The notes under the pieces were generated by a model. It did no database searches, had not been told where the DNA came from, and saw only the letters and a list, made by a program, of their open reading frames with translations. A program made the position numbers and the translations under genes. A stretch of 64,000 nt of DNA from RGIG6353 sp045660745 (lineage in GTDB: Bacteria; Bacillota; Clostridia; Oscillospirales; SIG627): NCBI GenBank assembly GCA_045660745.1, contig JAZREJ010000014.1, positions 1 through 64,000 on the forward strand, written 5' to 3'. Shown here piece by piece: positions 39,403 to 47,377 of the stretch (position 1 is its first letter; each line of letters begins with the position of its first letter).

Positions 39403-40414
39403 TTTCTGCCTCTTTTCTGTTATTGCGCCAGGAATCTGCCACTTCGGAAATTTCTCCTACAACACCGGTATCAACAAAGGCTATTGCCTGACGGCATGCA
39501 GAAAACAGAGCCTTCTCGCCTGAGTTACCGTGCGCCTTTATAACAGGCTTTGCAACTCCGAGAAGCGGTGCTCCGCCATACTCGGTATAATCCATTCTCT
39601 TTTTAAGAGCTTTTGCCTCTTTTGACAGGAACAGTGCGGCTATCTTGGTTTTGATATTTTTGAAAAGAAGTCCTTTAAGGGTTGCCGACAAGAACTTACC
39701 AAAGCCCTCAACGAGCTTAAGTATTATATTTCCCGTATATCCGTCTGCAACAAGCACATCGCACACGTCTTCAACAACGTCGCGTCCTTCTATGTTTCCT
39801 ATAAAATTAATGCTCTTATCCTGTGAAAGGATACCGTATGTCTCGCATACAAGGGCGGTACCCTTAGTCTCCTCGGTTCCGTTGTTGATAAGGGCAACTC
39901 TCGGATTTTCGAGCGAGAGCATATTTTTTGCATATATAGAGCCCATAACGGCAAACTGATGCATACTTTTTGCATCGGGCTCAACGTTTGCACCCGAATC
40001 CACAAGCAAAAACGGCTTATTCAAGGGAATGAGTGCGCCGATACAAGCCGCCTTCACGCCCTTTATCTTTCTGAGTATAAGGGTTGCACCCGCAACGAGT
40101 GCGCCCGTATTTCCGGTGGAAATAAACGCATCTCCTTCTCCGTCACGCAGAAGAGCAAGTCCCGTTGACATGGAAGAATCCTTCTTTGATTTTATGACTA
40201 CAAGATAGTCATCCTCCATAGTTACCACTGATTCGGCATGTACTATCCTTATTTCTTCTTCTTTTCTGTTTATCTGTTCAAGTGCCGATCTGATACTGTC
40301 CTCTTTGCCAACGAGAGTTATGTCACAGCCAAGCTCATCAAGGGCGCGGAAGGCTCCCTTTACAGCCTCAACAGGTGCGGCATCTCCGCTCATTACGTCA
40401 ATTATCAGTCTCAT
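39395..40414 (-). CDS. plsX: phosphate acyltransferase PlsX
   Basis: A 339-residue enzyme making acyl-phosphate from acyl-ACP for phospholipid synthesis. It begins MRLIIDVMSGDAAPVEAVKGA and has LVDSGANVEPDA, GTEETKGTALV and TGNIILKLVEG blocks typical of PlsX. The start at 40414 is behind AAGGAG, one base after trmFO. Confidence 0.96.
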   Translation of the reverse strand: MRLIIDVMSGDAAPVEAVKGAFRALDELGCDITLVGKEDSIRSALEQINRKEEEIRIVHAESVVTMEDDYLVVIKSKKDSSMSTGLALLRDGEGDAFISTGNTGALVAGATLILRKIKGVKAACIGALIPLNKPFLLVDSGANVEPDAKSMHQFAVMGSIYAKNMLSLENPRVALINNGTEETKGTALVCETYGILSQDKSINFIGNIEGRDVVEDVCDVLVADGYTGNIILKLVEGFGKFLSATLKGLLFKNIKTKIAALFLSKEAKALKKRMDYTEYGGAPLLGVAKPVIKAHGNSGEKALFSACRQAIAFVDTGVVGEISEVADSWRNNRKEAEND

Positions 40415-40415
40415 C

Positions 40416-41729
40416 TTAAATCTCCTTAATTATGTTATCAATACGTTCAAGAGCGCGTCTTGATATCTCAGCGTTTCTTGCACTCTTTCCGCCCTTTACC
40501 TTTTTGTCAAGGGGAGTGATTATTCCGAAGTTCACGTTCATAGGCTGAAATTTAACAACCGACGGATTGGAAACGTAGTTTGAAAGAGCGCCGATAGCGG
40601 TTGTGGAATCAAAGGCAACAAGCTCCTGCCCGAGAGCCTGTCTTGCGGCGTTAAGCCCCGCAAGAAGTCCCGAGCTTGCCGATTCAAGGTATCCCTCAAC
40701 TCCGGTCATCTGTCCCGCAAAGAAAATATTTTTCGCCTTCTTTAAGCGGTAGAAGTTATCAAGAAGCTTGGGTGAATCAATAAACGTATTGCGGTGCATT
40801 ACACCATAGCGCAAGAATGAAGCGTTTTTAAGCGCCGGTATAAGTCCGAATACTCTCTTCTGCTCACCAAAGGTGAGATGGGTCTGGAAGCCTACGATAT
40901 TGTACATTGTAGCAGAGCTGTTATCCTGTCTGAGCTGTACGACGGCATAAGGCTCACGTCCCGTGCGTGGGTCGGTGAGACCTACAGGCTTCATGGGGCC
41001 AAACAAAAGAGTATCGTGTCCTCGGGACGCCATTACCTCAACAGGCATACACGCCTCAAAAACCTTCGGGTCTTCTTCCTCAAAGCCGTGAAGATGTGCG
41101 GTCTCGGCAGTTATAAGCTCCCGCCAGAACAAATCGTATTCCTCGCGTGTCATCGGGCAGTTTATGTATGCCGCCTCCCCTTTATCCCACCTCGAAGCAA
41201 TAAACGCGGTGGAAAAATCTATGGAATCCTTTTCAACAATCGGAGCAGCTGCATCGTAAAAAGACAGGGAATCGGTATCAAGATAGCCCGAGAGAAACTC
41301 AGCGAAAACGCCGTCGGTAAGAGGACCAGTTGCAACAACGGTTATCTCATCCTCATCAATAGACGTCACTTCCTCCGACACCACTTCTATATTTTCGTTA
41401 TTATTGATTTTTTCTGTGATATATTTTGAAAAGCCCTCTCTGTCCACAGCAAGACAGCCCCCCGCGGGTACACGGCAGACGTGTGCCGCTTCCATCACGA
41501 GGCTGGATAGCTTCGTCATCTCCGCTTTAAGAAGTCCTACGGCATTTTCAAGGCTGTCGGAGCGCAGAGAGTTTGAACAAACAAGCTCTGCCATATAGGG
41601 AGAGGTATGTGCGGGAGAATATCTGCGGGGCTTCATCTCATAAAGCTTGACCTTGACCCCGAGTCGGGAAGCCTGCCATGCCGCTTCAACACCCGCAAGT
41701 CCCGCACCTATTACTTTGATACTACTCAT
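40416..41729 (-). CDS. trmFO: methylenetetrahydrofolate--tRNA-(uracil-5-)-methyltransferase TrmFO
   Basis: A 437-residue flavoenzyme that makes 5-methyluridine 54 in tRNA using methylenetetrahydrofolate. The FAD motif GAGLAGVEAAWQASRLGVKVKLYEM opens the protein (in part); the conserved ELVCSNSLRSD and QLRQDNSSATMYNIVGFQT blocks follow. The gene order topA-trmFO is usual in Firmicutes, and the two overlap by four bases. Confidence 0.96.
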   Translation of the reverse strand: MSSIKVIGAGLAGVEAAWQASRLGVKVKLYEMKPRRYSPAHTSPYMAELVCSNSLRSDSLENAVGLLKAEMTKLSSLVMEAAHVCRVPAGGCLAVDREGFSKYITEKINNNENIEVVSEEVTSIDEDEITVVATGPLTDGVFAEFLSGYLDTDSLSFYDAAAPIVEKDSIDFSTAFIASRWDKGEAAYINCPMTREEYDLFWRELITAETAHLHGFEEEDPKVFEACMPVEVMASRGHDTLLFGPMKPVGLTDPRTGREPYAVVQLRQDNSSATMYNIVGFQTHLTFGEQKRVFGLIPALKNASFLRYGVMHRNTFIDSPKLLDNFYRLKKAKNIFFAGQMTGVEGYLESASSGLLAGLNAARQALGQELVAFDSTTAIGALSNYVSNPSVVKFQPMNVNFGIITPLDKKVKGGKSARNAEISRRALERIDNIIKEI

Positions 41730-43984
41730 TTCTTCTCCTGTTTTGTCTTTTTAAGAGTTGGGCAGGAACGGTTGGAGCACACAGGGGCGTCTCCCGGCTT
41801 CTTTACTACCATATAGCCCTCGTTACAGTCGGGACACTTTTCACCCGTGGGCATATACCAAGTTGAAAAATCGCATTCGGGATATCTGTCACATCCGTAG
41901 AACACACGCTTGCCCGCGCGCTTCATTATTACGTTGCCCGAACACTTTGGGCACTTAACTCCCGCTTCACGCGAAAGCTGCTTTGTATACTTACACTTGG
42001 GGTAATTCTCGCAAGCGTAAAACTCGCCGTAGCGTCCCTTTCTGAGCAACACCTTCGCACCGCAATCAGGACAGGTCATGCCGTCCACGGGAGTTGCCTC
42101 CTTCTTTTCCACAGGCTTACCGGTCGAATCAAGAGGCTTGGTGTTTTTGCATTCGGGATAGTTGGGACAAGCCGCAAACTGACCGAAGCGTCCTCTTTTT
42201 ACTACCATCTTGGCGCCGCACTTTTCACAAACGATGTCAAGCTCCTTTTCGGTAGTCTTGGGAGATATCCTCTCTGCCTCCTTTTCAGCTTTATCCAAAA
42301 GTGCTGAAAAGTCACGGTAAAAGTTTTCAAGCATAGTAGTCCATTCAAGCTTACCTTCTGCTATATTATCAAGCTCGACTTCAAGATTTGCCGTGAATTT
42401 ATAGTCTATTATCTTTGCAAAATAATCCGACATTATCTCAGTTATGACTTCTCCGAGAGCAGTAGGCTTGAAGAATTTTCCCTCACGCTCAATATAGTCT
42501 CGCGCCAGAATAGTGGTAATGGTAGGAGCATAGGTAGAAGGACGGCCTATTCCCTTTTCCTCAAAGACCTTTATAAGGGTAGCTTCGGTGTATCTCAAGG
42601 GAGGCTGTGAAAATTTCTGCTTCGGTATAATTTCGAGAAGACGGAGAGGGTCGTTTTCTGAAAGAGGCGGGAATTTTATATTCTCCTCGTCCTCATCCTC
42701 CTCGTCGGGAGTAACGTTGTAAAGACTCATAAAACCGTCGAATTTAAGACTTTCGCCTCTGCCTGTGAAGGTAAAGGAATCCTTTGCGGTCGCTGCCTCG
42801 ACTTCAACTGTGAGAGTATCATAAATCGCCGCCTCCATCTGGCTTGCAACGAATCTGCACCAGATAAGCCTGTAAAGCTTGTACTGATCTGAGGAAAGAT
42901 ATTCCTTGATGCTGTCGGGAGTAATTGTAACGTCGGAGGGACGGATGGCTTCGTGTGCATCCTGTGAGTTATTACGAGCCTTGTAAACACGGCGTGTCTT
43001 TGGATAATACTTTTCACCGTAATTTGCCTTTATAAAGCTGCAAGCTGCCTCTGCCGCGTCATCCGAAACTCTTACCGAGTCTGTACGCATATAGGTTATA
43101 AGACCGTGCTCTCCACGCTTTCCGAGTGAAACGCCCTCGTAAAGCTCCTGAGCGATATGCATGGTCTTTTTAGACTGAAAATTAAGCTTGCGGTTAGCCT
43201 CCTGCTGAAGATGCGAGGTGGTGAAGGGAGGTGCGGGAACCTTTTTCTTTGACCCCTTCTTCAAAATAGCAACACGGCATACAGCGCCTTCAAGACGAGA
43301 AAGCACTGCATCGCTCTCTTCTTTGTTGGTGAGTGCTATCTTTCCGCGCGAGTCGGAGGTAAGATGAAGCTTGAAGGAACGCTTTGCCTCTGTTTCAAAC
43401 ACTCCGTCAAGTGTCCATGACTCCTCGGAAACAAAATTGTTTATTTCCTTTTCTCTCTCAACAATAAGCTTTGCGGCAACCGACTGAACACGTCCTGCCG
43501 AAAGTCCGTTTCTTACCTTCTTCCAGAGCAAGGGACTTATCTTATAGCCCACTATTCTATCAAGAAGACGGCGTGTCTGCTGAGAATCAACAAGGTCCAT
43601 ATTGATAGCGGTAGGATGAGCTATTGCCTCTTTTACCGCCTTTTTAGTTACCTCGTTGAAGGATGCTCTGAGGGTCTTTGACTCGTCAAGTCCGAGAACG
43701 GTTGCAAGATGCCAAGAAATTGCCTCTCCCTCTCGGTCAGGGTCGGTTGCAAGGTATACCTTATCCGCAAGCTTCGCCTCGCGTTTAAGCTCGTTTATAA
43801 GCTCTGCCTTGCCCCTTATATTTATATATTTTGCATTAAAATTATTTTCAATGTCAATTCCAAGGGTGCTCTTTGGAAGGTCTCGAACATGTCCTTTACT
43901 TGCAAGCACCTTATAGTTTGAACCAAGGTATCCCTTGATGGTGCTCGCTTTTGAGGGGGACTCAACAATAACAAGATTTGCCAT
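41726..43984 (-). CDS. topA: DNA topoisomerase I
   Basis: A 752-residue type IA topoisomerase. The TOPRIM domain has VIVESPSKASTIKGYLG and ATDPDREGEAISWHL. The active-site tyrosine is in GLITYMRTDSVRVS. Four C-terminal four-cysteine zinc ribbons run from about residue 570 to 740 (for example CEKCGAK with ACPNYPECKNT). The start is the ATG at 43984 behind AGGAG; an upstream in-frame codon six residues earlier was not chosen. Eleven bases from dprA. Confidence 0.96.
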   Translation of the reverse strand: MANLVIVESPSKASTIKGYLGSNYKVLASKGHVRDLPKSTLGIDIENNFNAKYINIRGKAELINELKREAKLADKVYLATDPDREGEAISWHLATVLGLDESKTLRASFNEVTKKAVKEAIAHPTAINMDLVDSQQTRRLLDRIVGYKISPLLWKKVRNGLSAGRVQSVAAKLIVEREKEINNFVSEESWTLDGVFETEAKRSFKLHLTSDSRGKIALTNKEESDAVLSRLEGAVCRVAILKKGSKKKVPAPPFTTSHLQQEANRKLNFQSKKTMHIAQELYEGVSLGKRGEHGLITYMRTDSVRVSDDAAEAACSFIKANYGEKYYPKTRRVYKARNNSQDAHEAIRPSDVTITPDSIKEYLSSDQYKLYRLIWCRFVASQMEAAIYDTLTVEVEAATAKDSFTFTGRGESLKFDGFMSLYNVTPDEEDEDEENIKFPPLSENDPLRLLEIIPKQKFSQPPLRYTEATLIKVFEEKGIGRPSTYAPTITTILARDYIEREGKFFKPTALGEVITEIMSDYFAKIIDYKFTANLEVELDNIAEGKLEWTTMLENFYRDFSALLDKAEKEAERISPKTTEKELDIVCEKCGAKMVVKRGRFGQFAACPNYPECKNTKPLDSTGKPVEKKEATPVDGMTCPDCGAKVLLRKGRYGEFYACENYPKCKYTKQLSREAGVKCPKCSGNVIMKRAGKRVFYGCDRYPECDFSTWYMPTGEKCPDCNEGYMVVKKPGDAPVCSNRSCPTLKKTKQEKK

Positions 43985-43995
43985 ATTTTCTCCTT

Positions 43996-45096
43996 TTACC
44001 ATTTCTTACCGTATCTGTTACCGGGTAATTCTTCTATTTCTCCGCATAGCTCAAGCTGTGTGAGCGCTACGAGTATTTTATTTATTTTAAATTCATCAGT
44101 CACCATTCTGTCGGGAATATTGCGTCCCTCAAGAATACAAAGCATCACATGGTCTTTAACGGGTGAGCCGTAACTTTGCGCACCTTCGGAAACGTCTTTT
44201 TGTACAGACCTCGACTCTTCTTTTGCAGCTGTTTCTTTTGTGATAATTTCCTTTTTTCGGGGTACGTTACACCTCACGTCTATCACAAACGCGCCATTCT
44301 CCGTAAGCATTCTGCATCCGGAAAAGCTGTCCCCGTCAATATTCGGGGCATACACGGGAATACCGTACGTTTTCGCATACTGTGCGGTTATGAGGGCACC
44401 GCTTTCTTCGGGCGCCTCGGGGATGTATACCTTTTTTGAAAGTCCTGCGATTATTCTGTTTCGTGCAGGAAACCATCGTGCACCCGTTCCGGGAGGATAT
44501 TCCGATATGACCGCTCCGCCGCATCGCACTATTTCAGAAAACATACGCTCGTTTTTTTGCGGATATACCTTGTCTATATCGCATCCGAGTACAGCAATAC
44601 AAGGACTTTTATTCTCAAGCGCGGTTATAAGGCCAACCGTATCAATGCCCTCCGCTCCTCCACTTACCACGGTGCATCCTTCATCTGTAAGCTCAGTCGC
44701 AAGGCGTTCCGCAAGACATTCTCCTTCATACGTTGAGGAACGTGTTCCAACAAAGCCGACACAGTTTTCCGAATTCAGAATACTTGCATCTCCTCTGACG
44801 TAGAGTACTATTGGAGGGTCGGGAATTTTCTTGAGCATCATCGGATAATCACTGTCAAAAAGCGATATTATCCGAATACGCTTCATATCGCAATACCTAA
44901 GTATCTGCATTGCACGTTCAAGCCCCTTAAAGGATAGTCTTTTAACCTGCTTATCAGTAAATCCTTTTTCACAAAGTGTCTTTGCATCAGAGCCGTATAT
45001 ATCGAAAACCGAGTATTTTTCAAGCTTTTTCGACGCCGTCGGAAGGAAATTCATCGCATCGGCATACCACACAAGATACAAAAGCTCGTTTTTCAA
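43996..45096 (-). CDS. dprA: DNA-processing protein DprA
   Basis: A 366-residue RecA-loader for transforming single-stranded DNA. The Rossmann-like core contains VGTRSSTYEGE, VVSGGAEGIDTVGL, GCDIDKVYPQKN and FPARNRIIAGLS. An N-terminal helix-hairpin region precedes it and a winged-helix-like C-terminal segment (VTDEFKINKILVALTQLELCGEIEEL in part) follows. The start appears to be TTG at 45096, behind GAGGGGG and overlapping the TrmH-like stop by four bases (TTGA). An ATG 14 codons later would lose the N-terminal helix. Confidence 0.92.
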   Translation of the reverse strand: MKNELLYLVWYADAMNFLPTASKKLEKYSVFDIYGSDAKTLCEKGFTDKQVKRLSFKGLERAMQILRYCDMKRIRIISLFDSDYPMMLKKIPDPPIVLYVRGDASILNSENCVGFVGTRSSTYEGECLAERLATELTDEGCTVVSGGAEGIDTVGLITALENKSPCIAVLGCDIDKVYPQKNERMFSEIVRCGGAVISEYPPGTGARWFPARNRIIAGLSKKVYIPEAPEESGALITAQYAKTYGIPVYAPNIDGDSFSGCRMLTENGAFVIDVRCNVPRKKEIITKETAAKEESRSVQKDVSEGAQSYGSPVKDHVMLCILEGRNIPDRMVTDEFKINKILVALTQLELCGEIEELPGNRYGKKW

Positions 45097-45851
45097 AATT
45101 TCCCCCTCTTTCTCATGGCATCGTAGAGTATGACCGAAGCCGCTGTGGACGCATTCAGACTTTCAACGTTGGAAATGGGGATTATGATACGCGCGTGGCT
45201 TTTTTCAAGTGCTTTTTCCGAAAGCCCGTGACCCTCGTTACCTATCATTATGCATGCGCGTGAGGTGTCAAAATCCGCAACGTCCTGCGCATCGGAGGTA
45301 AGAGCGGCGGCATATATCTTCATGCCCGAAACCGATTCAAGCGCTGTGTCAATACTGTCAAATGATACGTAGGGCATACGGAAAATCGCTCCCATTGTAG
45401 CTCTCACGGTCTTTGGAGACCAAACATCGGAAGAGGAAACTCCTATCACCTGACGGCAACCGAATGCTGCTGCGGAACGAAGCACGGTACCAAGGTTCCC
45501 CGGGTCCTGCATTTCCTCAAGGAGAAGCACGCAGGAATCCCTTTCGGGGGTAAGAGTGAATTTTTTAAATACACAAAGAAGACCCTCCGGAGCACTCTGA
45601 CCGCTCATTTTTTCATACACCTCATCGGTTACTGAATAAAGTGTTTCGGCTTTTATTTCATCGGGAGAAGAAAAAGAATCGGCAACAAATGCTTCTGTCG
45701 GAACAAATCCCGCCGATACGGCTTCTCTGTAAAGCTTTATACCCTCGGTAAAAAAGCAGCCCGTTTCCTCTCTTCCCTTGGACGTTGATAAGGAGGCCAC
45801 GCGTTTTACGGTATCGTTTTTTCGGGAGGTGATCCTGATTTTTTCGGTCAT
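45093..45851 (-). CDS. TrmH/SpoU-family RNA 2'-O-methyltransferase
   Basis: A 252-residue SPOUT methyltransferase. The three motifs are present: LEEMQDPGNLGTVLRSAAAFG, IMIGNEGHGLSE and SLNASTAASVILYDAMR. An N-terminal substrate-binding domain resembles that of L30e. The target nucleotide, in rRNA or tRNA, cannot be told from sequence alone. It overlaps both neighbours by four bases. Confidence 0.92.
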   Translation of the reverse strand: MTEKIRITSRKNDTVKRVASLSTSKGREETGCFFTEGIKLYREAVSAGFVPTEAFVADSFSSPDEIKAETLYSVTDEVYEKMSGQSAPEGLLCVFKKFTLTPERDSCVLLLEEMQDPGNLGTVLRSAAAFGCRQVIGVSSSDVWSPKTVRATMGAIFRMPYVSFDSIDTALESVSGMKIYAAALTSDAQDVADFDTSRACIMIGNEGHGLSEKALEKSHARIIIPISNVESLNASTAASVILYDAMRKRGKF

Positions 45852-46774
45852 AGTCTTATACCCTGAAAGCTCTGCCGTCTTTCAAACTCCTTATCAATTT
45901 CATCAAGGAAGGAAAATTTCTTCCTTGTCCAAATCGGGGAAAGAAGAAGCTCGCCCCGTCCGTCTCCCGTAAGGCGTTCTATCACGACCTCGGGAGGTAT
46001 ATATTCTATCTGATTGCACAAAAGGTGCACGTATTCATCTCTTTCAAAGTAAGGAAGAGCCCCTTCACGCCACATTTTCTCAATGCCGCTTCCTTTCTCA
46101 ACGTAAAGCAGATGCAGTTTCATGGCAAACGGGTGAAGCGCCCCGACTGTCTTAACGCTTTCGGTCATCTGCTCGGTGGACTCACCCGGTAGTCCGTTTA
46201 TAAGATGAACCGCAGTCTTTATACCTCTCTCCTTCAGTTTTTCGAAGGTTAAAAGAAAATCCTCAAAGGTATGCCCTCGGTTTATTATCTCAAGAGTTTT
46301 ATTGAAAATACTCTGAAGCCCAAGCTCTACTACAAAATAAGTCTTTTCGGAAAGCTCAGAGAAAAGGTCAAGTGTTTCATCTGATATGCAATCCGGACGA
46401 GTGGACACCGTAAGTCCAACCGTTCCGGGAAGTGCAAGTGCTCTGTAATACACCTCTTTTAATACAGGAGTGGGAGCATAGGTATTTGTATGTGTCTGAA
46501 AATATACGATGAACTTATCGGTGGGCCATTTTTTTAAAAGCACGTCGCGTGTGGAAAGATACTGCTCCTCAAGGCTTTTGTCGGAATTGGGTCCGGATCC
46601 GTCCGAACAAAAGATACATCCTCCGCAGGAGATTGTGCCGTCAATATTGGGGCAAGAAAAGCCCGCATCAACAGGAACCTTTACCACCTTTGACCCGAAT
46701 GTAGACTTAAGATGAAAATTATGAGTATGGTAGCGCTTATTGTCAAGCGAATACAAAAAATTACCGTTTGCCAC
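45848..46774 (-). CDS. radical SAM protein of the YhcC / TIGR01212 family
   Basis: A 308-residue radical SAM enzyme. The cluster motif is CPNIDGTISCGGCIFC, with the usual YHTHNFHLKSTFGSKVVKVPVDAGF lead (in part) and VELGLQSIFNKTLEIINRGH. Members have been linked to tRNA or rRNA chemistry, but the reaction is uncertain. The frame opens with two GTG codons; that at 46774 is eight bases from GGGGAGG and is preferred to 46783, which is only one base away. First gene of the operon to rnc. Confidence 0.88.
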   Translation of the reverse strand: MANGNFLYSLDNKRYHTHNFHLKSTFGSKVVKVPVDAGFSCPNIDGTISCGGCIFCSDGSGPNSDKSLEEQYLSTRDVLLKKWPTDKFIVYFQTHTNTYAPTPVLKEVYYRALALPGTVGLTVSTRPDCISDETLDLFSELSEKTYFVVELGLQSIFNKTLEIINRGHTFEDFLLTFEKLKERGIKTAVHLINGLPGESTEQMTESVKTVGALHPFAMKLHLLYVEKGSGIEKMWREGALPYFERDEYVHLLCNQIEYIPPEVVIERLTGDGRGELLLSPIWTRKKFSFLDEIDKEFERRQSFQGIRL

Positions 46775-46801
46775 AACGCACACCTCCCCATTTTATCTTC
46801 C

Positions 46802-46830
46802 ATAATAATATATGCTCCTCGGTTTGTCAA
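46802..46830 (-). promoter_or_regulatory. sigma-A promoter of the radical SAM-to-rnc operon
   Basis: On the minus strand a perfect TTGACA (46830-46825), 17 bases, TATTAT (46807-46802). The leader is about 20 bases. Confidence 0.75.
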
Positions 46831-47024
46831 TATAATTTTTTTATTCTTTCAGGATTTTACGACATTTATGTTACGATTTTCTATATTCCAAACCGACTCC
46901 GACTTGAAACCTGCAATCATCAATTGTCGAAGATGACTTTTTATTTTCCGAAAATTTTCTGCATAAAAAAGGAAGTATATGGCAGACTAAATATGAGAAA
47001 AATACGTGTTTTTTGGGGGCAAAA

Positions 47025-47291
47025 ATGATAAAAGGCTGTAATAGACGAGTAATAGTTGTAAAACATCCCGAGAGCGAAAGCTTTGAGGAAGCGTACTTCA
47101 TTGTAAGGGAAGGAAAATTCAAGAGAAAAAGCGATACCGCAAGTCTTGTCGGAGAAGCAAACAGGCTTATAAACGGAGAAAGTACACCGCATTTCCCAAA
47201 AAAGCCGAGGCTTTCAAGAGGCTTTTGCGCAGCTCTGTCTTTTGTTGCCGGAGCGGTGAGCTCTTTTCTGATTTTTTATAATATAATGTAA
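47025..47291 (+). CDS. small protein with C-terminal membrane helix
   Basis: An 88-residue protein I do not recognise. The first 65 residues are charged (VKHPESESFEEAYFIVREG); a single hydrophobic helix closes it (about residues 67-86, CAALSFVAGAVSSFLIFYNI), giving a tail-anchored topology. The ATG at 47025 follows GGGGGC. A frame starting at TTG 47013 is possible but lacks a site. It lies 86 bases before smc; I see no clear promoter in the 250-base gap upstream, which otherwise holds the divergent operon promoter and a TGTCGAA motif at 46925-46931. Confidence 0.65.
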   Translation: MIKGCNRRVIVVKHPESESFEEAYFIVREGKFKRKSDTASLVGEANRLINGESTPHFPKKPRLSRGFCAALSFVAGAVSSFLIFYNIM

Positions 47292-47299
47292 GAAAAATC

Positions 47300-47328
47300 T
47301 TGCTTTTTTTCAAGAAAAGGTATATAAT
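47300..47328 (+). promoter_or_regulatory. candidate sigma-A promoter of smc
   Basis: TTGCTT (47300-47305), 17 bases and a perfect TATAAT (47323-47328). The -35 is weak. The smc ATG follows 50 bases later behind AAAGGAGG. Confidence 0.55.
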
Positions 47329-47377
47329 AAGATGTATATGTCATAAAGTGACACTTTTACCGAAAGGAGGCAGAAAA

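Noticed and set aside
43996..45054. Internal ATG of dprA as the start
   Set aside because: The TTG at 45096 has a good binding site, a four-base overlap with the preceding gene and keeps the N-terminal helix.
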